15,374 nucleotides of DNA from Clostridiales bacterium. GTDB taxonomy: Bacteria; Bacillota; Clostridia; Christensenellales; Aristaeellaceae. This document shows positions 8,017 to 14,858 of this stretch, one piece after another; the first letter of the stretch is position 1; every line of letters starts with the position of its first letter. Below the pieces are notes generated by a model. It was not told where the DNA came from. It searched no databases and saw only the letters and a list, made by a program, of their open reading frames with translations. Both the position numbers and the translations under genes were made by a program. Location: positions 1 through 15,374 of the forward strand of contig JAAZEI010000044.1 of assembly GCA_012512355.1 (NCBI GenBank), written 5' to 3'.

Positions 8017-9273
8017 TTAGCCCTTCACCGCGCCGCCGGTGACACCCTCGACATAGAACTTTTGTATTTTGATAAACAGCAGCGTAATGGGAATCGCCAC
8101 AAGTACGGCACCGGCTGTAAAGCGTGTAAAGTATTCATAGATGTGCTCGCGCTCAAGCATTCTAAACAGGCCCAGGGCCACTGTGTAATTGGCATAGTCA
8201 TCTTTCATGATGACTGATACAAAGATAAAATCCACCCAGGGCGCAATGAAAGCCGTGATGGCTGTATACACTACAATCGGCTTGGAAGAGGGGAGAGTAA
8301 TGCGCCAGAACACAGTGTTTTTCGTAGCGCCGTCAATGGTAGCCGCCTCATCAAGCGAGCGTGGGATGGTATCAAAAAAGCCTTTGGCGATAGTGTAGTT
8401 GAGGATGCCGCCTCCTGTATACACAAGAATGAGGCTGATTAGAGATTTCGCAAGACCGACTGCTTTGAGGATATGGTAGACAGCAATCATGGACATAAAG
8501 CCGGGAAACATGGCCACAACAAGTCCGATATTCATCAGCAGGCGTCGCGAGGGGAAGCGCAGGCGGCTGAAGGTGAAGCTAATCATGAGCACCATCATGG
8601 TGGTCGCAGCGCAGGTAATAACTGATACAAACAGGGTGTTTAAGTACCATCGCGCAAAGTTAAACTGATTTGTCTGGGTGAACAGCCGGATATAATTATC
8701 CAGTGTCCAGCCTTTGGGAATAATATAGGGAGTATAGGCACCTCGTTCTGCTCTGAATGACGTCATAATAAGCCATATGATGGGCAGCAGCCATATGGCG
8801 GCCATGGCGGTGAGGACGATGTAAGTGGAGGGCTGTCTGAGTGCTATCAGGCTTAAAATAAGCCCCAGAAAGGCCAGAAGGAAGTAGAGCCAGAAGCCGA
8901 ACTGCAGATGTTTTACCAGGAAAGGGGCGGGCAGGAGTCCGCTTGCGTCGGCCATTGATTTAGCGCTCAGCAGGGTATAGATAAAGACAAGGATGCTCAG
9001 CGTAAAGGCAGAGGCTGTCAATCTAAGGTTTGCTCTGGTTGGCCTGAGTGTTAACAGCCCAAAGAAAAAGGAGAGGGCGGCTGTGATAAACAGAGGCAAA
9101 AGATTGATGATGTTTAAACCAGAAAAAAGGAGGCTCAGTCCGCTGCTCGAAAACCCAAGACCGTCAATGCCCGGGACTTTGATAAAAGAGAGTAGAAAAC
9201 TCATGGGAAGCAACAGCGCTAGCAAGGGGATGAAACGAGCAGATTTCCTGTGGATTGCTCTTTGCTTATTCAC
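8017..9273 (-). CDS. malG: Maltodextrin ABC transporter permease MalG, with an extra membrane N-terminus
   Basis: This is the second membrane subunit of the maltodextrin importer, 418 residues. The C-terminal ~270 residues are a standard MalG-type permease: a helix at ~151-171, then TSFR and a six-helix core. The EAA loop at 309-330 (EAATIDGAT, then ITLP) docks the ATPase, and the typical short C-terminal tail is present (YVEGVTGGAVKG). The usual MalG is about 280-300 residues. Here ~148 extra residues precede the core, with about four predicted helices (~11-31, 57-77, 86-103, 125-146). The start codon is GTG, overlapping the malF stop (GTGA, 9270-9273), with AGGAGGAG 5 nt upstream. Partners are MalE, MalF and an ATPase encoded elsewhere. 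The substrate is inferred from the neighbouring amylase, malQ and phosphorylase genes. Confidence 0.93.
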   Translation of the reverse strand: MNKQRAIHRKSARFIPLLALLLPMSFLLSFIKVPGIDGLGFSSSGLSLLFSGLNIINLLPLFITAALSFFFGLLTLRPTRANLRLTASAFTLSILVFIYTLLSAKSMADASGLLPAPFLVKHLQFGFWLYFLLAFLGLILSLIALRQPSTYIVLTAMAAIWLLPIIWLIMTSFRAERGAYTPYIIPKGWTLDNYIRLFTQTNQFNFARWYLNTLFVSVITCAATTMMVLMISFTFSRLRFPSRRLLMNIGLVVAMFPGFMSMIAVYHILKAVGLAKSLISLILVYTGGGILNYTIAKGFFDTIPRSLDEAATIDGATKNTVFWRITLPSSKPIVVYTAITAFIAPWVDFIFVSVIMKDDYANYTVALGLFRMLEREHIYEYFTRFTAGAVLVAIPITLLFIKIQKFYVEGVTGGAVKG

Positions 9274-10661
9274 TGAAACTCCTCCTCTCTGCGGGTAGAA
9301 CCAGACAGGTTAAAGACAAGAAGGGATAGCCCTGCCGTGATGAAAAACACAAATATACCGATGGTGGAGGCCAGGGAATAATCCTGTTTTTCAACAGTTA
9401 AGCGATAAAGCCACGTGACCAGCAAATCCGTCTTTCCTGCCTGATAGTATTCTGTCACCAAAGGGCCGCCCCGTGTCAAAAGGAAAATGACATTGAAGTT
9501 ATTGATGTTGCCCACAAAGGCAGTAATCAGATAAGGGGTGGTGATAAAGAGCATATAGGGAAGGGTGATGTAGACAAACATCTTCAGGGGTGACGCGCCG
9601 TCTATGGAAGCGCTTTCATAGAGGTCTTTGGGGATGTTCATCAGTATGCCCGAGGTGATCAGCATCGTATAGGGTATGCCGACCCATAAGTTAACAGAAA
9701 GGACAGTCAAGCGGGCATTGTTGATATCTGTTATAAATGGGATGCTCTGCTGGATAAACCCAAATTGTTTGAGCAGAGCATTGAGCGGTCCTTCCTGGTG
9801 GAGGATCTGACTCATCAGCATCAGGCTGACAAATTGTGGCACTGCAATGGTGATTACAAAAATAGTGCGCCACATCGCCTTTAGTTTGATGTGTTTATTG
9901 TTGATAAAGATGGCCAGCAGCATCCCAAACAGATAGTTGGTGACCGTAGCGATCACAGCCCAGACCATTGTCCATCCCAAAATTTTTGAGAAGGTATTGG
10001 CAATGAGCGGGTTTGCGCCAAACAGGTTGCTGAAATTTTCGAAGCCAACCCAGGTAAACATATTTCCCGGCGGCTGGTGTTTTGAATCGAAATTCGTAAA
10101 GGCGATGAGGATCATAAAAATAGTAGGAAGAATCGTAAACGCAATGACCATCAGACTGGGCAGGCTCATCAGAGTGAAGTGAAAGCGATCGTTGAGCATT
10201 GATTTTATGTCATCAGAAAAACTCGGAAGTCGTTTTTTATTCTCAAGCAGTTTTTGCGCCTTGTAACCCGAACGTATCGAGCTGTGCCATAAAGCAATGA
10301 ATGCGATAAACAGCATGATGCTCATGACACTAAACAGAAGAATGAGCAGGGAGTTGTCGCCTGGTGTTCTGACAAAATTCTGCCGCTCTCCACTCCAGAC
10401 TCTTTGCATGCCAATATCACCCAGGGTATCTAATTTGCTCAGATACTGGCTGGCAAAGCCCAGAACATACCACACCATGATGGCCTGGCTGGTCAGGAAC
10501 AGCAGTCCTTTGATTATCTGACCTCTCATAAAACTTCCAAAGCCCATGATTAAAAAGCCCAATCGGGTTTTCAAATCGCCTTCGCGAAACATTGTGATAA
10601 GCTGTGATATCCAGCCGGGCCCGGTCTTTTTTTTACGCTGTTTTAAAGCAGTTCTTGTCAC
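9270..10661 (-). CDS. malF: Maltodextrin ABC transporter permease MalF
   Basis: This 463-residue protein is the first membrane subunit of the importer. A basic cytoplasmic N-terminus leads to two extra helices (~50-70 and ~104-125), followed by the six-helix permease core from ~165. The ATPase-docking EAA loop is at 349-370 (ESASIDGAS, then ITLP). The NFNVIFLLTRGGP stretch (388-400) and the GKTDLLVTWLYRLT stretch after it are typical of MalF. The large outer P2 loop of enterobacterial MalF is absent, as usual in Gram-positive relatives; only ~40 residues lie there. The start codon is GTG (10661-10659) with AAAGGAG upstream. The gene is separated from malE by a stem-loop and overlaps malG by 4 nt. 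An eight-A run in codons for K10-K12 lies near the start. Confidence 0.95.
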   Translation of the reverse strand: MTRTALKQRKKKTGPGWISQLITMFREGDLKTRLGFLIMGFGSFMRGQIIKGLLFLTSQAIMVWYVLGFASQYLSKLDTLGDIGMQRVWSGERQNFVRTPGDNSLLILLFSVMSIMLFIAFIALWHSSIRSGYKAQKLLENKKRLPSFSDDIKSMLNDRFHFTLMSLPSLMVIAFTILPTIFMILIAFTNFDSKHQPPGNMFTWVGFENFSNLFGANPLIANTFSKILGWTMVWAVIATVTNYLFGMLLAIFINNKHIKLKAMWRTIFVITIAVPQFVSLMLMSQILHQEGPLNALLKQFGFIQQSIPFITDINNARLTVLSVNLWVGIPYTMLITSGILMNIPKDLYESASIDGASPLKMFVYITLPYMLFITTPYLITAFVGNINNFNVIFLLTRGGPLVTEYYQAGKTDLLVTWLYRLTVEKQDYSLASTIGIFVFFITAGLSLLVFNLSGSTRREEEFQ

Positions 10662-10683
10662 TCCCAGCTCTCCTTTCTATCAG

Positions 10684-10716
10684 AAAACGGGGCTGTACCA
10701 AGTTGATACAGCCCCG
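10684..10716 (-). terminator. malE-malF intercistronic stem-loop (partial terminator or mRNA stabiliser)
   Basis: The arms 10688-10697 and 10707-10716 are perfect 10-bp inverted repeats (CGGGGCTGTA / TACAGCCCCG) around a 9-nt loop. On the minus strand the hairpin begins 12 nt after the malE stop codon and is followed by TTTTCTG. The U-tract is short, so it is more likely a leaky terminator or 3'-end stabiliser than a full stop. Such elements commonly keep binding-protein mRNA more abundant than permease mRNA. The malF ribosome binding site lies just downstream. Confidence 0.8.
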
Positions 10717-10728
10717 CAGGTCCTAATA

Positions 10729-11910
10729 TTATTGTGCAGTAATGGCAGCAACCATTTCGTCAAGAAGGGTCTGGAGGTTCTTGCTGTAATCCCTGGCTTC
10801 CATGGTGGTGCCAAAGGCTTCGGCAGGAGTCCAGTAGTTGCCGAGCACTTCTTTTTGGCTATAGGCATAGTTCGCCTGATCAGCCAAAGCGGCCAGTGCT
10901 TCGTTCTCCTGAACAGCCTCACTTTGGCCTACTTTGATATTGGATGGGCCCATGCCGCGCAATTCAAAGCGCTTGAGCTGATTCTCTTCGTTGGTCAGAT
11001 ACTCAGCCAGTGCCATGGCTTCTTCGGGATACTCAGTCAGGGAGCTGACGCCCATCAGTTTAAAGCCGGCAAATGAGCTCATTTGCACTTGCTCGCCATC
11101 CAGGGTAAAGGTGGGCAGTTTTGTCGCTGCATAATTGTCGCCCAATTTTTCTTTGATGGCGTTTGCGTTCCAGGCGCCGGAGACGCCGGCTGCGATGGTA
11201 TCACCAATGCCGCCGGTGAGTATGGCATCATCACCTGTGATAAATGCGTCATCTGCTGTGAATGCTTTGATGGCTTCTGCGGCTGCCAGTCCTTTTTCAT
11301 TATTGAAATCGCTGATTTGTTTGCCATCCTCAACAGTCAGCTTACCGCCTGCTCCCAGAAAGAAGCTGGCAATGTACCAACCGTTGGATACGTCCATAAA
11401 TACTTTTTTGCCTGCATCCGCGGCAGCTTCGAGCATGGCATCAAGAGACTTCGCCTGTTCTTCGCTGATGACGGACTTGTCGTAGTACATAAAGTAGCCA
11501 TTGTCAGCTGTCATGGGATAGGCGTAGAGTTCGCCGTCAACGGTCGCAGCTTCAATGGCGCCTGCGACATTCGCTTCAACAATGACATCCTTATTGATGG
11601 TAACTTCATACAAAGCACCCGCATTCACGAGGTCTACAATCTGATCGTTGGGGAATGCGAAGACATCAGCCGCAGCTTCAGGGTCTTCCAGATACTTTGC
11701 GCGCGCATCAGGCTCGCCGACCACACCCAGCTCGATATCGAAGGTTTCGTCGGAGTGAGCGGCTTTAAAGCTCTCAACCATTTCTTGCAGCATCGCCTGG
11801 TCTTCCTGTGAGCCCCAGAGTTTCAGCTTGATGGCATCATCAGCAAAAGACGGGATTGCCATGGTGAGCACAAGACCAAGAACCAGTGCCAGGGAAAGCA
11901 GTTTTTTCAT
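10729..11910 (-). CDS. malE: Maltodextrin-binding protein MalE (extracellular solute-binding protein)
   Basis: This 393-residue family 1 solute-binding protein captures maltodextrins outside the membrane and delivers them to MalFG. The signal peptide is MKK, a hydrophobic core, then PSFA, with SPase I cleavage probable after A23. The mature part begins with a KLKLWGSQED strand typical of the fold. Family features include DQIVDLVNAGAL (~89-100), the YAYPMTADN hinge/ligand region, the GAWNANAIKEKLG block, the SSFAGFKLMGV strand and the EENQLKRFELRGMGPSN block. There is no cysteine anywhere in the protein and so no lipobox, although most binding proteins of monoderm bacteria are lipoproteins. 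The ATG has an AAGGAGG site 7 nt upstream. It is the first gene of the operon behind its own promoter. Maltodextrin specificity rests on similarity and on the starch-degrading neighbours. Confidence 0.95.
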   Translation of the reverse strand: MKKLLSLALVLGLVLTMAIPSFADDAIKLKLWGSQEDQAMLQEMVESFKAAHSDETFDIELGVVGEPDARAKYLEDPEAAADVFAFPNDQIVDLVNAGALYEVTINKDVIVEANVAGAIEAATVDGELYAYPMTADNGYFMYYDKSVISEEQAKSLDAMLEAAADAGKKVFMDVSNGWYIASFFLGAGGKLTVEDGKQISDFNNEKGLAAAEAIKAFTADDAFITGDDAILTGGIGDTIAAGVSGAWNANAIKEKLGDNYAATKLPTFTLDGEQVQMSSFAGFKLMGVSSLTEYPEEAMALAEYLTNEENQLKRFELRGMGPSNIKVGQSEAVQENEALAALADQANYAYSQKEVLGNYWTPAEAFGTTMEARDYSKNLQTLLDEMVAAITAQ

Positions 11911-11931
11911 GAAGATTCCTCCTTAATTTTA

Positions 11932-11944
11932 GCGGCCTTGCCGC
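11932..11944 (-). other. Short GC-rich hairpin in the malE leader
   Basis: GCGGC and GCCGC form a perfect 5-bp all-GC stem around a 3-nt loop. It ends about 9 nt upstream of the AAGGAGG of malE in an otherwise AT-rich leader. It may protect the 5' end or influence ribosome access, but it is short and could be incidental. Confidence 0.4.
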
Positions 11945-11960
11945 AGTTGTTCTATATTGT

Positions 11961-11988
11961 ATATTACCCGTTTAAAAGGGCTTTTAAA
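11961..11988 (-). promoter_or_regulatory. Possible second, weaker malE promoter
   Basis: On the minus strand TTTAAA (11988-11983) and TAATAT (11966-11961) are separated by 16 bp and would match -35 and -10 boxes only partly. The -35 box falls in one arm of a palindrome, and an 11-bp tandem repeat lies just upstream, which would suit an activated or repressed promoter. The evidence is weak because the region is AT-rich and such matches arise by chance. Confidence 0.22.
11971..11988. promoter_or_regulatory. 8-2-8 palindrome in the malE leader, candidate operator
   Basis: TTTAAAAG, a GG spacer and CTTTTAAA form a perfect inverted repeat of 18 bp. A 2-nt spacer is too short for a stable RNA loop, so a dimeric DNA-binding protein is the better reading. 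It lies about 50-70 bp downstream of the predicted start of the main promoter, a position where binding would block elongation, or it would sit over the -35 box of the weaker promoter. It does not match the GC-centred LacI/MalR or CcpA consensus. The regulator is unknown. Confidence 0.45.
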
Positions 11989-11999
11989 TGCATCTAAGA

Positions 12000-12021
12000 T
12001 AAAAGAAACATAAAAGAAACA
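12000..12021. repeat. Perfect 11-bp tandem repeat in the malE regulatory region
   Basis: The unit TAAAAGAAACA occurs twice, head to tail, with no mismatch (12000-12010 and 12011-12021). A period of 11 bp puts both copies on the same face of the helix, the arrangement bound by OmpR/PhoB-type response regulators. It lies between the main promoter and the 18-bp palindrome, roughly +20 to +41 from the predicted transcription start. A regulatory role is inferred. Confidence 0.6.
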
Positions 12022-12047
12022 CTTTTTACTAAAACATTGATAAATAT

Positions 12048-12077
12048 AGTATAAGGTATGAATTTTATCGATGTCAA
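12048..12077 (-). promoter_or_regulatory. Main promoter of the maltodextrin operon
   Basis: The minus strand carries a perfect TTGACA (12077-12072), an 18-bp spacer and TATACT (12053-12048), in a strongly AT-rich stretch with TATATTTA following. It lies just after the kinase terminator and about 140 bp ahead of the malE start, which implies a leader of ~130 nt. This is the best sigma-A-type promoter in the window. Confidence 0.75.
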
Positions 12078-12085
12078 GATAAATT

Positions 12086-12108
12086 AAAAAAACTCATCTT
12101 TGGATGAG
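12086..12108 (-). terminator. Weak terminator after the histidine kinase gene
   Basis: CTCATC and GATGAG (12108-12103 and 12098-12093) form a 6-bp stem with a 4-nt loop, followed by seven T residues on the minus strand. The stem is short, but the T-tract and its place 60 nt after the kinase stop and just before the operon promoter support an intrinsic terminator. Some read-through into the maltodextrin operon is possible. Confidence 0.6.
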
Positions 12109-12168
12109 CGCATCTATATCTTCTATTTAAAAAACTAAAAATTCAGAGAGATGATGTCAGAAGTCTGG

Positions 12169-13515
12169 CTATGATTCTGAGTGTTTATCACTTTTGTCCG
12201 CCTCAGTCATCAGCGTTTCGGGTATGAGGGTATCTTTTGGTTTGATTTTTTTAGGCAGGCAAACCACCATTCGGGTCCCCACCCCTTCAAGAGAGATTAC
12301 CTTAAAATAGCCTTTGTGCCTGTCGATAATCAATTTAGCGATTGACAGACCAAGGCCTGTACCGCCGGAATTTCTGTTGCGGGCAGGATCAGCCCGGTAG
12401 AAGCGCTCAAAGATATGCGGAATATCAGCGGAGCTGATTCCAACCCCGCTATCCTGCACAGAAAAACAAGGTTCATCATGCTCATTAACAAAACTGCGCA
12501 AAGTAATGACGCTGTCTGTCCCTGAGTACTTTAGGGCATTGTCACATAATATGCGAGCAGCCTGTTTTAGCTGTGCTGGGTCTGCGTCTGCAGACACGCT
12601 GGCCTCTGTTTGTATGCGCCAATGGTGATTTTGGTCAATCATAGCGTATTCATCGTAAAGTTCATGCACCAATTTAGATAAATCAATGGCCTGCAGCTGC
12701 GGCTGGTGACGGCCTGCATCACCCCTGGCCAGAAAAAGCAGCTGCTCGACCAATTGCTGCATGTTGTCTGTTTCGATTCGGATGGCGGTAATGCCTTCTT
12801 CCAGAATTTTTTTATCATCTTTGCCCCAGCGGTCCAGCATTTCAGCGTAGCCCCTGATGACAGAAATAGGGGTGCGCAGTTCATGGGAGGCATCCGAAAC
12901 GAAGCGGATCTGGTGGCGATAGTTTTCATGCATGCGTGTTAAAAGGTTATTGACAGCGTTTTCAAGCCCCAAAAGGTCGCTGTCGCCTGTGGATAGTTTA
13001 GCATCCGGCGCAGAGGCGCTGATGGCCTCAATGGCATCTTCCAGGTCATGATACTTCTGCTCGTCAAAGCCTGCACGGCTCAGCTGTTCGGCCGTTTCGC
13101 TCATCTTATGCAAGGGCGACAGCAGGTTCATTGTCTGTCCTTTTCCTTTTCGCCAACGAAATACAAGGGTCAGCCCTTCCAAGATGGCTATAAAAAAGGA
13201 AGCGCGATACAGGACCATGAGCTGGGTCCCTGCATACACGCGGTAGGCCTCACCCTGCGGCAAGGAAAATATGTAGTAGACAGTGGGCAGAGTATCAGAA
13301 AAACTTTTGTTTTGGGTCCATTCTATGCTGCGCAAAAGGTTGGGGATCCATTGATGACCCAGGGTTCCCTTCTCTGCTGTATAGCACCAGACGGTGAGTA
13401 ATATTGCCAAAATTGTGATATTCACAAAAACAAGGGTCCAAAATAAGTCTGCGACATGATGCCGGTTGATACGCCGCGCGATGGAGGTCATTTTTCTGGA
13501 ATCTTTAGCCCTCAC
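12169..13515 (-). CDS. Membrane sensor histidine kinase (OmpR-partner type)
   Basis: This 448-residue kinase has TM1 at ~21-46, an outer loop of ~50 residues (47-97), TM2 at ~98-120, a HAMP-like linker (~130-197), a dimerisation/phosphoacceptor domain and an ATPase domain. The phosphorylated histidine is H211 in SDASHELRTP. The N box is at 322-331 (ILCDNALKYS, N326), G1 at DSGVGI (355-360), the F box at IFERFYRADPARN (368-380) and G2 at GGTGLGLSIA (384-393). All catalytic motifs are intact. The outer loop is too short for a known sensor domain, so the signal is unknown and could be sensed within the membrane. The start is GTG (13515) behind GGGAGG, and the gene overlaps the response regulator by 11 nt, so the two are a cognate pair. 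It ends before the maltodextrin operon promoter. Confidence 0.95.
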   Translation of the reverse strand: MRAKDSRKMTSIARRINRHHVADLFWTLVFVNITILAILLTVWCYTAEKGTLGHQWIPNLLRSIEWTQNKSFSDTLPTVYYIFSLPQGEAYRVYAGTQLMVLYRASFFIAILEGLTLVFRWRKGKGQTMNLLSPLHKMSETAEQLSRAGFDEQKYHDLEDAIEAISASAPDAKLSTGDSDLLGLENAVNNLLTRMHENYRHQIRFVSDASHELRTPISVIRGYAEMLDRWGKDDKKILEEGITAIRIETDNMQQLVEQLLFLARGDAGRHQPQLQAIDLSKLVHELYDEYAMIDQNHHWRIQTEASVSADADPAQLKQAARILCDNALKYSGTDSVITLRSFVNEHDEPCFSVQDSGVGISSADIPHIFERFYRADPARNRNSGGTGLGLSIAKLIIDRHKGYFKVISLEGVGTRMVVCLPKKIKPKDTLIPETLMTEADKSDKHSES

Positions 13516-14188
13516 GCTTATCCTCCCTGAGTGTATACCCCACGCCCCTCACGGTATGGAGCAGCTTGACATCAAAAGGCTCATCAATTTTTCCGCGCAG
13601 ATACCTGATGTAAACATCGACAATATTTGTTTCGCCCATATAGTCATATCCCCAAACCTTTTCCATCAGCGATTCTCTGCTCAGCACAATGGATTGGTTC
13701 TCCATCAGATACTGGAGCAGAGAAAATTCGCGGCCGGTCAGGTCAACGGGTTGGTCATTGACCGATACCGTATGGCGGGCAATATCCATTTGCAGCGGGC
13801 CGACTGTGAGCAGCAGCTGCTGGAGGGACTGTTGTTTTCGCAGCGCTGTTCGTATGCGCGCCAGCAGTTCTTCAATTGAGAAAGGCTTGGTGATGTAATC
13901 ATCAGCGCCGGTATCAAGTCCGGTTACTTTGTCCATCACAGCATCTCTGGCAGTGAGCATAATCACGGGCAGATCACATGACCGCCTGAGGCGTCGCAGC
14001 ACCTCCAGCCCGTTAAGACCGGGGAGCATGATATCAAGGAGCATCAAATCCCAGCCGCCTTTTTCTGCTAACTCAAGGCCTGCTCGACCATCCTCCGCCT
14101 TGATGACCTGGTAGCCTTCGTGGCTCAGCTCCAGTTCAATAAAGCGGGCGATGCTTTTTTCGTCTTCTATCAGAAGGATGGTCTGCAT
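13505..14188 (-). CDS. OmpR-family response regulator
   Basis: This 227-residue protein has a receiver domain (~1-120) and a C-terminal winged-helix DNA-binding domain (~130-224). The receiver shows the acidic pair E8/D9, the phosphoacceptor D52 in LLDIMLP, the conserved Thr in MLTARDA and the Lys in ITKPF. The output domain has the typical LTGREFSLLQYLMEN and RYLRGKI...VRGVGYTL features. The ATG at 14188 is chosen because the family usually begins this close to the ILLIEDE strand and an AGGAG site lies 10 nt upstream; a TTG at 14215 would add nine residues without a clear site. Phosphorylation by the overlapping kinase gene product is expected. Target genes are unknown, and the maltodextrin operon next door is one candidate. 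Confidence 0.95.
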   Translation of the reverse strand: MQTILLIEDEKSIARFIELELSHEGYQVIKAEDGRAGLELAEKGGWDLMLLDIMLPGLNGLEVLRRLRRSCDLPVIMLTARDAVMDKVTGLDTGADDYITKPFSIEELLARIRTALRKQQSLQQLLLTVGPLQMDIARHTVSVNDQPVDLTGREFSLLQYLMENQSIVLSRESLMEKVWGYDYMGETNIVDVYIRYLRGKIDEPFDVKLLHTVRGVGYTLREDKREG

Positions 14189-14262
14189 ATCATTCTTGCT
14201 CCTAATCCCAATCAATGTCCATCGTGAATCTTTCAGCAGATATTTCCCGGGCAGCTTAGCTC

Positions 14263-14781
14263 TTATTCTCCGGACTGACTGTTGTGATTGCTGCCGGTTT
14301 TTATGTTTTCCATCATGTCAGCGGCTCTGTCCATTACGCGATTGACGCCGTCAACATTCTTTGCACCCTTGAATTTATAGGTTATGCCAAAAAACAGCGC
14401 TATAACCATGACGGGCAGCGTGATCTTGAAGGTAAACACGAGCAGCAAAATGAAGGCCAGCAAGGGGACGCTAAATAACAGTTTGCCCCTGTGGTGAACC
14501 AGCAATTCGATGCGGTTAATGCGGTTGACAGCCTGTGTGAATAATTCAAACAGCCTCTGAAAGACACCGCCTGCATAGGCTGTGCTTTGTGTTTTTTTAG
14601 GCTCTGCTTCTTGTTTGGTTGTGTAGCTAGCGGATTTTTCATGTACAATCTTGCCGTTTTTTTCCAGGTATACCAGCGCGTCGAGCAAATCCCAATCACT
14701 TGCCTCCAGCGCTATTTTTGCGTCTTCATAACTGACATTCACCTTCCGACGAAGTTTTTCCACCATTTCAAAATGATCCAT
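14263..14781 (-). CDS. UBA-like, DUF4342-type small membrane protein
   Basis: This 172-residue protein begins with a UBA/TS-N-like three-helix domain (~3-44: MVEKLRRKVNVSYEDAKIALEASDWDLL in part), recognisable by the Val-Ser-Tyr-Glu-Asp-Ala and Asp-Trp-Asp-Leu-Leu-Asp-Ala pattern. A polar linker (~45-70) and an amphipathic segment follow. Two close membrane segments (~101-119 and ~121-135) precede a charged tail. This architecture matches the DUF4342 family found in clostridia, whose function is not established. An AAGGAGGGG site precedes the ATG. The response-regulator gene follows after 74 nt with no visible terminator, so the three genes are probably cotranscribed. That suggests, without proving, a link to the two-component system or the envelope. 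Confidence 0.85.
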   Translation of the reverse strand: MDHFEMVEKLRRKVNVSYEDAKIALEASDWDLLDALVYLEKNGKIVHEKSASYTTKQEAEPKKTQSTAYAGGVFQRLFELFTQAVNRINRIELLVHHRGKLLFSVPLLAFILLLVFTFKITLPVMVIALFFGITYKFKGAKNVDGVNRVMDRAADMMENIKTGSNHNSQSGE

Positions 14782-14800
14782 GTTTTACCCCTCCTTATTG

Positions 14801-14811
14801 ATTCTATCATA
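14801..14811 (-). promoter_or_regulatory. Possible -10 region for the DUF4342/two-component unit
   Basis: On the minus strand TATGAT (14811-14806) and TAGAAT (14806-14801) are overlapping -10-like boxes just ahead of the ribosome binding site. They follow the terminator of the upstream gene, where a promoter is needed. No good TTGACA-like box lies 16-18 bp upstream; TGATTT is the nearest. The exact site is uncertain. Confidence 0.3.
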
Positions 14812-14858
14812 TAGCAGCTTCATTAAGAAAATCAGGTTGATATCATTAAAATAGCATT

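Noticed and set aside
11083..11811. 242-codon, cysteine-rich open frame on the plus strand
   Set aside because: It is the mirror of malE codon usage. The minus-strand reading is a clear binding protein, and the many cysteines come from reverse reading of Ala/Gly-rich codons.
12000..12021. CRISPR-like or satellite array
   Set aside because: There are only two copies of 11 bp with no spacers. The element lies in a promoter region and fits a protein-binding site better.
11911..12168. Riboswitch or small RNA ahead of malE
   Set aside because: Apart from one 5-bp hairpin and the palindrome, the leader is AT-rich without a conserved multi-stem fold that I recognise.
14189..14215. Upstream TTG start for the response regulator (nine more residues)
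   Set aside because: It has no ribosome binding site, and the extra residues precede the normal receiver start. The ATG at 14188 fits the family better.
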